Part shown: piece after piece, positions 8,650-15,430 of the stretch | Numbering within the stretch: the stretch's first letter is position 1 | Layout of the letters: every line of letters begins with the position of its first letter | Assembly: GCF_000424325.1 (NCBI RefSeq) | Contig: NZ_AUJR01000044.1 | Span: 1-43,654, forward strand | Source: [Clostridium] clostridioforme AGR2157 | Lineage (GTDB): Bacteria > Bacillota > Clostridia > Lachnospirales > Lachnospiraceae | Direction: 5' to 3' | Length of the DNA stretch: 43,654 bases | Program-made: the position numbers and the translations under genes | The notes under the pieces: model-generated | Told to the model about the DNA's origin: nothing | Seen by the model: the letters and a program-made list of their open reading frames with translations, nothing else | The model's database searches: none

Positions 8650-8661
8650 CTTACTGGCATA

Positions 8662-8940
8662 TTATAATGATTTCGGTAAAATTTTCTCTACATCCGTATG
8701 CGGTCTTGGTATTACATGCTGGGATACTACCTGGCCCACGTTTGCCGCAGCGGCAGCGCCTGCATCAACCGAAGCCTTCACTGCGCCCACATCCCCGCGG
8801 ACCATAACAGTTACCAGTCCGGAACCTATCTTCTCGTAACCGATAAGAGCCACATTTGCTGCTTTTGTCATTGCGTCCGCCGCCTCAATTGCTCCTACCA
8901 GACCTTTTGTCTCAACCATTCCCAATGCTTCATTTGACAT
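8662..8940 (-). CDS. pduJ: BMC-H hexameric shell protein, PduA/PduJ-type
   Basis: 92 residues, one BMC domain. It has the canonical N-terminus ([20 protein letters not shown]), the pore loop [11 protein letters not shown] and the closing segment [14 protein letters not shown]. Such proteins form flat hexamers that tile the facets of the shell, and their central pores pass small polar substrates such as 1,2-propanediol. The ATG has an AGGAGG site 6 nt upstream. It is nearly identical in sequence to the second copy at 13332-13610, differing mainly in the second helix and the tail. PduA and PduJ cannot be told apart by sequence here, so the symbol is nominal. Confidence 0.96.
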   Translation of the reverse strand: MSNEALGMVETKGLVGAIEAADAMTKAANVALIGYEKIGSGLVTVMVRGDVGAVKASVDAGAAAAANVGQVVSQHVIPRPHTDVEKILPKSL

Positions 8941-8983
8941 ATTATTTTCCTCCTGAATGTTATGTTTTATTTAATAAAAAAAT

Positions 8984-10168
8984 CTAAAAAGCCAACTGTT
9001 TCAGCAGCCAGGCCTTGTCGGTTTCTTCCCACCTGAAACCCTGGTCATCCCTCCCGAAATGCCCGTATGCTGCTGTCTTTAAATACTGCGGTGTCCGAAG
9101 ATTCAGTTCTGCGATGTAATCAGCTACCCCAAATGAAAATACGGATTTGACCAGTTCCTCGATGTGGCTGTCCGGAATCCTGCCCGTTCCAAAGGTATTA
9201 ATGGTAATTGCCTCCGGTTCAATGCCTCCGATTACATATGCCAGCGCAACCTCACATCGGTCTGCCAATTCCGCCGCCACAATATTCTTAGCCACATAGC
9301 GGGCCATATAAGCAGCCGATCGGTCTACCTTTGTGGGGTCCTTTCCCGAGAAGGCGCCGCCTCCATGTTTTCCAACGGTACCATAGGTGTCAACCATGAT
9401 TTTTCTTCCGGTGACGCCCGTATCCCCGGCAGGCCCTCCTATGACAAAGCGTCCTGTGGGATTTACATGAATCCTGGTTTCCGGCGTAATCCAGCGGGAA
9501 TCAATTACCGGCTCTATGACCGTACAGCGTATGAACGCATCCAGCAGCTCATGGGAAACTGCCTCGCCGTGCTGTGTGGACACAACAACACTGTGAATGC
9601 TCACCGGTTTCCCTGCCTCGTCGTACTTCATCGTAATCTGGGTTTTGCCGTCAGGATATAAAAAATCTGTTTTCAGAACCTTCCTCACATAGGCCAGACG
9701 TTGGGCCAGGCGATTGGCCAGATGGCAGGACAGCGGCATCAGGCTTTCTGTCTCATTGACAGCATAGCCATACATGATTCCCTGGTCTCCTCCGCCCAGA
9801 ACCTCCTTCCCGGTTTCGCTGCTTCTGGTGACACCCATGGAAATATCCGGTGACTGGTTATGGATATTGGTAAATATCATACATGTATCAGCGTCAAATC
9901 CTTTTCCATGTTCCGTGTAGCCTATTCTTCTGATAATCTCCCTGGCCTTTGCCGCTGCATCCACATGGCCCTTTGATGTGACCTCGCCTGCCAGCATCAG
10001 CGTGTTCGCAGATGCCATAGCCTCTATTGCCACCCTGGATTTCGAATCCTGCTCCAAATATGCATCCAGAATGCCGTCTGCAATCTGGTCACACACCTTA
10101 TCAGGATGGCCTTCGGTTACAGATTCCGAAGTTACGTAATAAAATCTGTCATCCCGTCCTTCCATCAT
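8984..10168 (-). CDS. metK: S-adenosylmethionine synthetase (BMC-locus copy)
   Basis: 394 residues with the full MetK signature set: SESVTEGHPDKVCDQ at the N-terminus (substrate and metal binding), GGGDQGIMYGYA in place of the more common GAGDQG, and GGGAFSGKDPTKVDRSAAY (P-loop). It makes SAM from ATP and methionine. Its place inside the operon suggests it supplies SAM to the radical activating enzyme (14477-15394), which consumes SAM to charge the dehydratase. No obvious encapsulation peptide is present, so it may act outside the shell. Two adjacent ATGs (10168, 10165) are possible starts, with AGGAAAGCAGG upstream. A separate housekeeping metK is expected elsewhere, but that cannot be seen here. 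Confidence 0.95.
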   Translation of the reverse strand: MMEGRDDRFYYVTSESVTEGHPDKVCDQIADGILDAYLEQDSKSRVAIEAMASANTLMLAGEVTSKGHVDAAAKAREIIRRIGYTEHGKGFDADTCMIFTNIHNQSPDISMGVTRSSETGKEVLGGGDQGIMYGYAVNETESLMPLSCHLANRLAQRLAYVRKVLKTDFLYPDGKTQITMKYDEAGKPVSIHSVVVSTQHGEAVSHELLDAFIRCTVIEPVIDSRWITPETRIHVNPTGRFVIGGPAGDTGVTGRKIMVDTYGTVGKHGGGAFSGKDPTKVDRSAAYMARYVAKNIVAAELADRCEVALAYVIGGIEPEAITINTFGTGRIPDSHIEELVKSVFSFGVADYIAELNLRTPQYLKTAAYGHFGRDDQGFRWEETDKAWLLKQLAF

Positions 10169-10195
10169 TCCATCAACCTGCTTTCCTAATTACAA

Positions 10196-11518
10196 TCAGC
10201 GAATCGAAAATCCACTTGTCAACGTGCATCTTCTCCTGCGGGCAAAATGCCTTGCCGTGGTAGTACCCTCTCCTGTGGTGGTTGCGATTGTAAAGCTGGT
10301 ATGACCTTCTTTATCAAAGCCGATTCCCATAAGGGAAGGACCGTTTTTAACAAACACTGAGGTCTGTAATTCCCTGGCGGCCCGGTTCAGATGCTCGATG
10401 GACTCAGAATGAATGGTTGCCGTATGTTTATATCCCTGCTCCACTTCCAAGGCGATTTCCAGAGCCTCGTCAAAATCAGCCGCCTTTACCAATGGCACAA
10501 GAGGCATCATAAGTTCCGTGGTAACAAAGGGATGCATCCGCCCTGTCTCTGCCACAATCAGTTTTATGGCTTTGCTGGCGGGAATGCCGGCATATTCAAG
10601 AATCTCCTTGGCGCTCCGGCCTTCCAGTTTCTTATTAATCACAAAATCCTCTGTGACTGCGGCATTCAGAAGTTTCTGGATTTCCGCCTCATTCCGGATA
10701 TAGTACACACCGTTTTTCAGAAGTTCATATATAAAACGGTCTGATACGCTCTCCTCCACAACCATACACTTTTCTGATGTACACATCAGATTATTGTCAA
10801 ACGAAGCGCCTCTTACAATATCTCTGGCCGCCTTTTCCAGATTGGCTGTGGCATCCACAATCGTGACAGGATTGGCCGGTCCGGCTCCAATTACCTTTTT
10901 ACCGGACGTCATGGCCTGGCGCAGGGAACCGCTGCCCCCGGTGCAGACAACCAGGTCAACATCAGGATGGCTCATGACCTCTGTGGTAAATCCCATCAGA
11001 CTTTCATGAAGGGTGACTACCAGATTGTCAATGCCGCTGATACTGCGGATTGTCTCGCTGATAATCGTGGTCAGGAACTGTGAAACCTTAACTGCTCTCG
11101 GATGTGGGCAATGGATGATTGCATTCCCCGCAGCCAGCATACCGATGGTGTTGCTGATAAGAGTCGCGCAGGGATTGGTGCATGGCTGTACCGCACATAC
11201 GATACCAAAAGAGGAAAGTTCATAGAGTGTCATTCCATGGTCGCCTGTATTGACTTCTGTAATCAGGTCCTCCACGCCGGGCGTTTTCTCGATGGCAAGT
11301 TTTATTTTCTGTGCCTTATCCTGGACAATTCCCATGCCGGTTTCCGCAACTGTCATGGCGGCGAGTTCATTTGCAATGGGACGAAGTGCTTTTTTCACTC
11401 CTTCCAGGATTTCCTGCCGTTCATTCAGGGTCAGCTTTGTATATCTGCCATAGGCTCCCTTTGCAGCTGCTACTGCATCGGTCACGCTGGAGTAAATACT
11501 GCTTTTCATGTCATTCAT
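10196..11518 (-). CDS. Second CoA-acylating aldehyde dehydrogenase of the locus
   Basis: 440 residues, PduP/EutE-like, with catalytic Cys246 in FDNNLMCTSEK, NAD-binding segments (TGGSGSLRQ, GAGPANPV) and an ending (LTSGFSIR) like PduP. It lacks the N-terminal encapsulation helix of the copy at 5674-7083. The protein starts almost directly at the catalytic domain. The active-site surroundings also differ (QPCTNPC where the other has TPTTNPT), which suggests a different aldehyde or a different location. GGAGG stands only 2 nt before the ATG at 11518, so an ATG at 11509 (11-nt spacing) is an equally good start. It follows the pduN-like gene by 27 nt in the same operon. The exact substrate is unknown. 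Confidence 0.88.
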   Translation of the reverse strand: MNDMKSSIYSSVTDAVAAAKGAYGRYTKLTLNERQEILEGVKKALRPIANELAAMTVAETGMGIVQDKAQKIKLAIEKTPGVEDLITEVNTGDHGMTLYELSSFGIVCAVQPCTNPCATLISNTIGMLAAGNAIIHCPHPRAVKVSQFLTTIISETIRSISGIDNLVVTLHESLMGFTTEVMSHPDVDLVVCTGGSGSLRQAMTSGKKVIGAGPANPVTIVDATANLEKAARDIVRGASFDNNLMCTSEKCMVVEESVSDRFIYELLKNGVYYIRNEAEIQKLLNAAVTEDFVINKKLEGRSAKEILEYAGIPASKAIKLIVAETGRMHPFVTTELMMPLVPLVKAADFDEALEIALEVEQGYKHTATIHSESIEHLNRAARELQTSVFVKNGPSLMGIGFDKEGHTSFTIATTTGEGTTTARHFARRRRCTLTSGFSIR

Positions 11519-11545
11519 TACCTCCTTTCCTTAAAAATGACTACA

Positions 11546-11809
11546 CTATATATCCATTGTATCTACGATTCCGATAATTGCCATATCAATGACAGCCTCC
11601 CGCTTGGACTGGTCCACACGTACAGAAGAGCCCGAACCAATCAGGACTGTCTCACCAATTCCGGCCCCTACATAATCCACAGCCACTTCCTCTGAATCAA
11701 TGAAATTACCATGTCCATCAATCCGTCTGATAATCATCAGTTTGTAGCCCACCAGGGAGTTATCTTTTCTGGTAGCCACAACTGTTCCTATTATCTTAGC
11801 TAATCTCAT
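11546..11809 (-). CDS. pduN: BMC-P pentameric vertex protein (PduN/EutN/CcmL family)
   Basis: 87 residues from the ATG at 11809; a GTG three codons upstream overlaps the AAAGGA site and is less likely. The sequence MRLAKIIGTVVATRKDNSL, then YVGAGIGETVLIGSGSS and AIIGIVDTMDI matches the pentamer family that caps the twelve shell vertices. It is the only vertex protein in the locus, so it should be essential for shell closure. Low expression relative to the hexamers is expected, and the gene indeed lies downstream of the intercistronic hairpin at 13257-13289. Confidence 0.95.
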   Translation of the reverse strand: MRLAKIIGTVVATRKDNSLVGYKLMIIRRIDGHGNFIDSEEVAVDYVGAGIGETVLIGSGSSVRVDQSKREAVIDMAIIGIVDTMDI

Positions 11810-11875
11810 GCCATTCACATTCCTTTCACGGAGAATCCGGCTGTCCTATGTCATTACCGGTATTCCTGATTTCAA

Positions 11876-12424
11876 TTAACTGTTTTTTTGCCTTGTGATA
11901 CCGGTGCCCTTGGCAGATGATGCGCGCCGGACAGCTTTCTTTGGTTTTTCCGCCGGTGTTGCCGCCGGCTCAGACTCTTCTGGCTCAGACTCTTCTGGCC
12001 CTGGCTCTTCCGGCTCAGACTCTGATGTCGTGGCCTCATCCCCCGGCTTAAGCGGCTCTGTCTCTGACGGCTGTTCGGTCTCTTCTGTTTTCCCGGTTTC
12101 AGTCTCCTCCTGCCCGTCTTTCATCGGAGGGGAAGGCGGTACTGGAGGATCGGGACAGCAGAATGCCTGTTCCACATAATCGGACGGCCTTGGAATGACC
12201 TTCCATGAAACCAGTTTATTGTTTGCCGCTCCAATCTGCTTTCCCGCATTGACGGCAGCGTTAACGGCTCCCACATCCCCGGCAATCTTAATAGTCATGT
12301 ATCCCAGCCCCTTTGTGTTTTCAATCTCCAGAATGCGGATATTGGCTGCTTTGGCCATGGTATCGGCGGCCACAACTGCTGTGGACAGTCCGCTGATTTC
12401 CACTAATCCCAATGCCTGTTTCAT
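11876..12424 (-). CDS. pduK: BMC-H shell protein with long acidic, proline-rich C-terminal tail (PduK-like)
   Basis: 182 residues. Residues 1-85 are a BMC domain (ALGLVEISGLSTAVVAADTM, ending VIPRPSDYVEQAF), but the pore loop reads ENTKGLGYM instead of the KIGSG type. The tail (about 89-182) starts with a Cys-Cys pair and a proline run. A Glu/Ser/Pro-rich stretch built from EESEP-like repeats follows, then a short basic end (KPKKAVRRASSAKG). Salmonella PduK also has a C-terminal extension, though a different one. The tail could face the cytosol or lumen and act as a flexible linker or anchor. The repeat units are visible in the DNA at 11967-11996. The symbol is by analogy only. Confidence 0.88.
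   Translation of the reverse strand: MKQALGLVEISGLSTAVVAADTMAKAANIRILEIENTKGLGYMTIKIAGDVGAVNAAVNAGKQIGAANNKLVSWKVIPRPSDYVEQAFCCPDPPVPPSPPMKDGQEETETGKTEETEQPSETEPLKPGDEATTSESEPEEPGPEESEPEESEPAATPAEKPKKAVRRASSAKGTGITRQKNS
11967..11996 (-). repeat. 15-bp tandem repeat coding for EESEP units
   Basis: Two perfect adjacent copies of GGCTCAGACTCTTCT (plus-strand reading), followed by degenerate copies up to about 12026. They lie within the acidic tail of the extended BMC-H gene and encode EESEP repeats. Copy number could vary between strains by slippage. Confidence 0.85.
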
Positions 12425-12445
12425 CCTATCACCTCACTCTCCTTT

Positions 12446-13237
12446 TTATTTGAATACTATCTTTAGAAATTTCGCCCTGTCTTTTGCCAAATCTGTAACG
12501 ATATCTCCGGGCTGAAGATATATGACGCCGTCAGAAGCAAATTGTTCCACATTGGACGACGATATTACTCTTTTTTTCTTTTTATCCGGCTCCCGTGTAC
12601 ATGTGCTGTTTTCTGTCCGGCCAGTCGATATGCGGCAGGTCATTGCCAGGTCCGGCCCTTCACACGGTATTTCATAAGGGGCCCTGCCTGAAAACTCCTC
12701 TGCGCTGCATATCTCGATTCCAAACTCCAGCGCCTGCCTGTAATACTCCATGATACGTCTCCGGTACGCAGGTTTTTCATTTCCGGAAAACTTTGCCAGG
12801 CCCGAGCGAAGAAGTACAACCCGGCTGCCCTGTTCCATGCATTCTGCTATCCATGAAGTCTCATATGTATCGCTGATGCATAATGCTGTTTTCACCAGTA
12901 CGTCCCTGGGAACTACCGGAAGCAGCGTCACTGCCCTGTCCAGGTCATCCGGCATTTCACCGGAGCGGTACAGGATTTTGCCGAACGATACGGACTGCCT
13001 GAGTCTGGCCTCATATCCCATATCCTTCCAGGATGAGGGAATTACGGGAACAATATCATATGCATCCGACCCTTCCATTTCCTTTAGAAACTCCATATAC
13101 CGTTCGCTCCATGAGGATACGCACAGCATATACAGCGTCTGTCTGGTATCCTTCATGCATTCCGCCCTTTTTTCCGCCTCCAGATCACTTAACACACGCA
13201 GTACCAGTTCTTTCAACTGTTCTTCACTGATATTCAA
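12446..13237 (-). CDS. BMC-associated flavoprotein-like protein with N-terminal targeting helix
   Basis: 263 residues if started at the TTG at 13237, which has GAGGTG 6 nt upstream; a GTG at 13246 lies inside that site. The N-terminal NISEEQLKELVLRVLSDLEAE is an amphipathic helix like those that target BMC cargo. The middle resembles the flavoprotein (PF02441-like) proteins seen in several glycyl-radical BMC loci, notably TALCISDTYETSWIAECMEQG and the following PAYRRRIMEYYRQALEFGIEI. The glycine-rich FMN loop expected near the start is not obvious, so cofactor binding is uncertain. The C-terminus (DGVIYLQPGDIVTDLAKDRAKFL) matches a tail found in other BMC-locus proteins. The function is unknown; a redox role is possible. 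Confidence 0.65.
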   Translation of the reverse strand: MNISEEQLKELVLRVLSDLEAEKRAECMKDTRQTLYMLCVSSWSERYMEFLKEMEGSDAYDIVPVIPSSWKDMGYEARLRQSVSFGKILYRSGEMPDDLDRAVTLLPVVPRDVLVKTALCISDTYETSWIAECMEQGSRVVLLRSGLAKFSGNEKPAYRRRIMEYYRQALEFGIEICSAEEFSGRAPYEIPCEGPDLAMTCRISTGRTENSTCTREPDKKKKRVISSSNVEQFASDGVIYLQPGDIVTDLAKDRAKFLKIVFK

Positions 13238-13256
13238 TTCTTTCACCTCGTTTCAA

Positions 13257-13289
13257 GGAATGCCCCTATCCAACGGATAGGGGCATTCC
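13257..13289 (-). promoter_or_regulatory. Intercistronic hairpin after the pduA-like shell gene
   Basis: A 15-bp perfect stem (GGAATGCCCCTATCC with GGATAGGGGCATTCC) around a 3-nt loop lies between the shell gene stop (13332) and the start of the flavoprotein-like gene. It is very stable and not followed by a U-tract, so it is more likely an mRNA-stabilising or read-through-limiting element than a full terminator. Confidence 0.8.
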
Positions 13290-13331
13290 CCGCTGCAACC
13301 GCTGACAGATAAGTGATTCTATCTGCTGCCT

Positions 13332-13610
13332 TTATTCAAGATGTGGAAGAATCTTTTCAACATCTGTATGAGGACGTGGAATAACGTGGGTAGATACAAC
13401 CTCTCCAACTGCTGCCGCAGAAGCCGCTCCGGCGTCGGTAGCTGCCTTAACCGCACCAACGTCACCTCTTACCATGACGGTAACAAGTCCTGAACCAATC
13501 TTCTCATATCCCACCAGTGAAACATTGGCTGCCTTGACCATGGCATCCGCTGCTTCGATTGCACCCACTAAGCCTTTTGTTTCGACCATACCTAATGCAT
13601 CTGCATTCAT
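13332..13610 (-). CDS. pduA: BMC-H hexameric shell protein, PduA/PduJ-type
   Basis: 92 residues, a single BMC domain with [20 protein letters not shown], pore loop [11 protein letters not shown] and ending [19 protein letters not shown]. It is a facet hexamer, a near twin of the protein at 8662-8940. It follows pduB by 44 nt with a good AGGAGG site, the same pduA-pduB neighbourhood seen in pdu operons although in the opposite order. A very strong hairpin follows it in the transcript. High expression is expected because shells need many copies. Confidence 0.96.
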   Translation of the reverse strand: MNADALGMVETKGLVGAIEAADAMVKAANVSLVGYEKIGSGLVTVMVRGDVGAVKAATDAGAASAAAVGEVVSTHVIPRPHTDVEKILPHLE

Positions 13611-13654
13611 ATTAGAACCTCCTTAATTGATTCACATTCTCCAGACCGGTCTTA

Positions 13655-14449
13655 CTAGATGTACGGAGTTGTTGTAGACTTCGGTTCAGCCCCCAATGCC
13701 CCCAGCATCTTCTTTCCGGCTTCAATGGAAGCCTTCACTGCCTGGCGAACGGCTCCTGAATCACCGGTAAATGTAAGGATAACCTCGTTGGAATAGCTGG
13801 TGCCGCAGGACGGTGAGCAGTATCCTACCACCTCCACATTAGCTGCCTTCACTGCAATATCTGCCAGAACCGTGCCGATTGCGGCCGGGCCTGCACATGT
13901 CATGCCGAATGCCCTTCCAACCGGTGCGCCCAGCGCCTTTTCCAGACAGTAGCTGGCTCTTGCGGTATACTGGAACTCCAGATGACCTGCATCGTTTCCA
14001 TATACATCGCCGAAATATTTCGGAAGGACCTGAAGGGCGATCTCAACTGCTCTTCTTGCATCCGACACATCATCTGCACCAATATATATCAAACTGCCGT
14101 GTCCGGCCCCGCCTTTTGTATCTCTGGGAAGCTCCACAGAGATAATCTCGGTGTTGGTTGCCTTTACAGCCTCGTCAACCGCCCAAATCTGAGGACCGGC
14201 GCCGACTCTTCCGCCTACAATACCGATGGAACGGTATTTGCCTAATTTCATTACATCTACCAGAAGGGGGTCCACACTGGCAATCACAAGTCCGATTGTA
14301 TCTCCGATTGCTGTTCCTACAAACTCGGTCAGTCCGATATTGCTGCCGCAGCATTCTTCCTTTGGCGCCTCTCCCCTGCATTCCTCCTGCTTGATGCCAA
14401 GCTCGTCAGAAACCTGCTTCATTACCTTCTCAATTAACTGCTGATCCAT
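13655..14449 (-). CDS. pduB: BMC-T trimeric shell protein PduB
   Basis: 264 residues with two fused BMC domains (about 35-145 and 145-255). The sequence follows PduB closely: LTEFVGTAIGDTIGLVIASVD, VELPRDTKGGAGHGSLIYIGADDVSDARR, QYTARASYCLEKA, SNEVILTFTGDSGAVRQAVKAS and the closing LGALGAEPKSTTTPYI. It begins with an amphipathic helix (QQLIEKVMKQVSDELG). In Salmonella the PduB N-terminus links shell and enzymatic core, so this helix probably does the same. PduB forms pseudohexameric trimers in the facets. Start supported by GGAGG at good spacing. It is 27 nt from the activating enzyme gene. Confidence 0.96.
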   Translation of the reverse strand: MDQQLIEKVMKQVSDELGIKQEECRGEAPKEECCGSNIGLTEFVGTAIGDTIGLVIASVDPLLVDVMKLGKYRSIGIVGGRVGAGPQIWAVDEAVKATNTEIISVELPRDTKGGAGHGSLIYIGADDVSDARRAVEIALQVLPKYFGDVYGNDAGHLEFQYTARASYCLEKALGAPVGRAFGMTCAGPAAIGTVLADIAVKAANVEVVGYCSPSCGTSYSNEVILTFTGDSGAVRQAVKASIEAGKKMLGALGAEPKSTTTPYI

Positions 14450-14476
14450 TCTTCTTCCTCCATTCTAAAATCGTGT

Positions 14477-15394
14477 CTAACCGCCAATGATACATTGAAA
14501 ACCATAACTCTCCACCACTGTCCTGCATTCCTCCAAATCCTCCGGAGCCAGCGGTTTGACCTGCTTCATCGTATAGTCCTGGCCTAACAATCCATACTTG
14601 TTCTCGCCAAAGGAATGGTACGGCAGCAGATGTATGGTCCGTATGCCCACCAGAGTTCTGGCAAACTCCGAAATTGCCTTAATGGCCTCCACCGAGTAAT
14701 TAAAGCCCGGTATCACAGGAACACGGATTACGGTATTGGATATTTTACAGATTTCGGGAGCATTTTTAATGACCGGTTCATTGCCAATGCCTGTAAACTT
14801 TTTATGCTGCCCGCTGTCCATGTGCTTGATATCCAGAAGCACCGTATCCACATAAGGAATTACCTTTTCAATGGCTTCCCTGCTTCCCGCGCCTGTGGTT
14901 TCAATGGCAGTGTGCCATCCCTGACCCTTGCACGCCTGCAGTAGTTCAGAAGCAAATTCATACTGTACCAGCGGTTCACCGCCTGACAGGGTGATGCCTC
15001 CGCCGGAACGCCTGTAGGTAGTGGCATCCTTCTTCAGCTCCCGGATTACCTGCTGGATTGACATTGTCTTTCCTTTAAGCACCAGAGCGCCCGCAGGACA
15101 TGCGTTGGCACACTCACCGCATCCGCTGCACAGCTCCCTGTTGACCCAATTTTTATGTTCCGGGCTGATTGCCCCCCTCCTGCAGGCCGTCATACAACGG
15201 CCACAATGGAGGCAATCATCTGCTTTATACATGATAACTGGCTTGATACTTTGGGATTCAGGATTACTGCACCACTTGCAGGAGAGAGGACAGCCCTTTA
15301 AAAACACGATTGTCCGGATACCCGGCCCGTCATGCAGGGAAAACCTTTGTATGTCGAACACGGTTCCTGTTAAATTATAATTGATTGAATCCAC
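14477..15394 (-). CDS. dhaB2: Glycyl radical enzyme activating enzyme (radical SAM), diol dehydratase type
   Basis: 305 residues from a GTG start (GGGAG 6 nt upstream). The radical SAM cluster motif is CX3CX2C at Cys35, Cys39 and Cys42. It is followed by a ferredoxin-like insert with two 4Fe-4S motifs (Cys61/64/67/71 and Cys89/92/95/99), typical of activating enzymes for B12-independent glycerol/diol dehydratases. GGGITLSGGEPLVQ is the SAM-binding GGEP segment. It abstracts hydrogen from the Gly830 region of the partner encoded just upstream. It needs SAM (the locus carries metK) and a one-electron donor, for which no flavodoxin or ferredoxin gene is seen here. The symbol is by homology to the C. 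butyricum dha system. Confidence 0.94.
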   Translation of the reverse strand: MDSINYNLTGTVFDIQRFSLHDGPGIRTIVFLKGCPLSCKWCSNPESQSIKPVIMYKADDCLHCGRCMTACRRGAISPEHKNWVNRELCSGCGECANACPAGALVLKGKTMSIQQVIRELKKDATTYRRSGGGITLSGGEPLVQYEFASELLQACKGQGWHTAIETTGAGSREAIEKVIPYVDTVLLDIKHMDSGQHKKFTGIGNEPVIKNAPEICKISNTVIRVPVIPGFNYSVEAIKAISEFARTLVGIRTIHLLPYHSFGENKYGLLGQDYTMKQVKPLAPEDLEECRTVVESYGFQCIIGG

Positions 15395-15430
15395 GCCGAA
15401 CTCCCTTCACTGTATTATGCTGAAACCCCG

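Noticed and set aside
13633-13646. Palindrome AGACCGGTCT between pduB and pduA
   Set aside because: A short loopless palindrome of this length can occur by chance and has no partner elsewhere in the locus.
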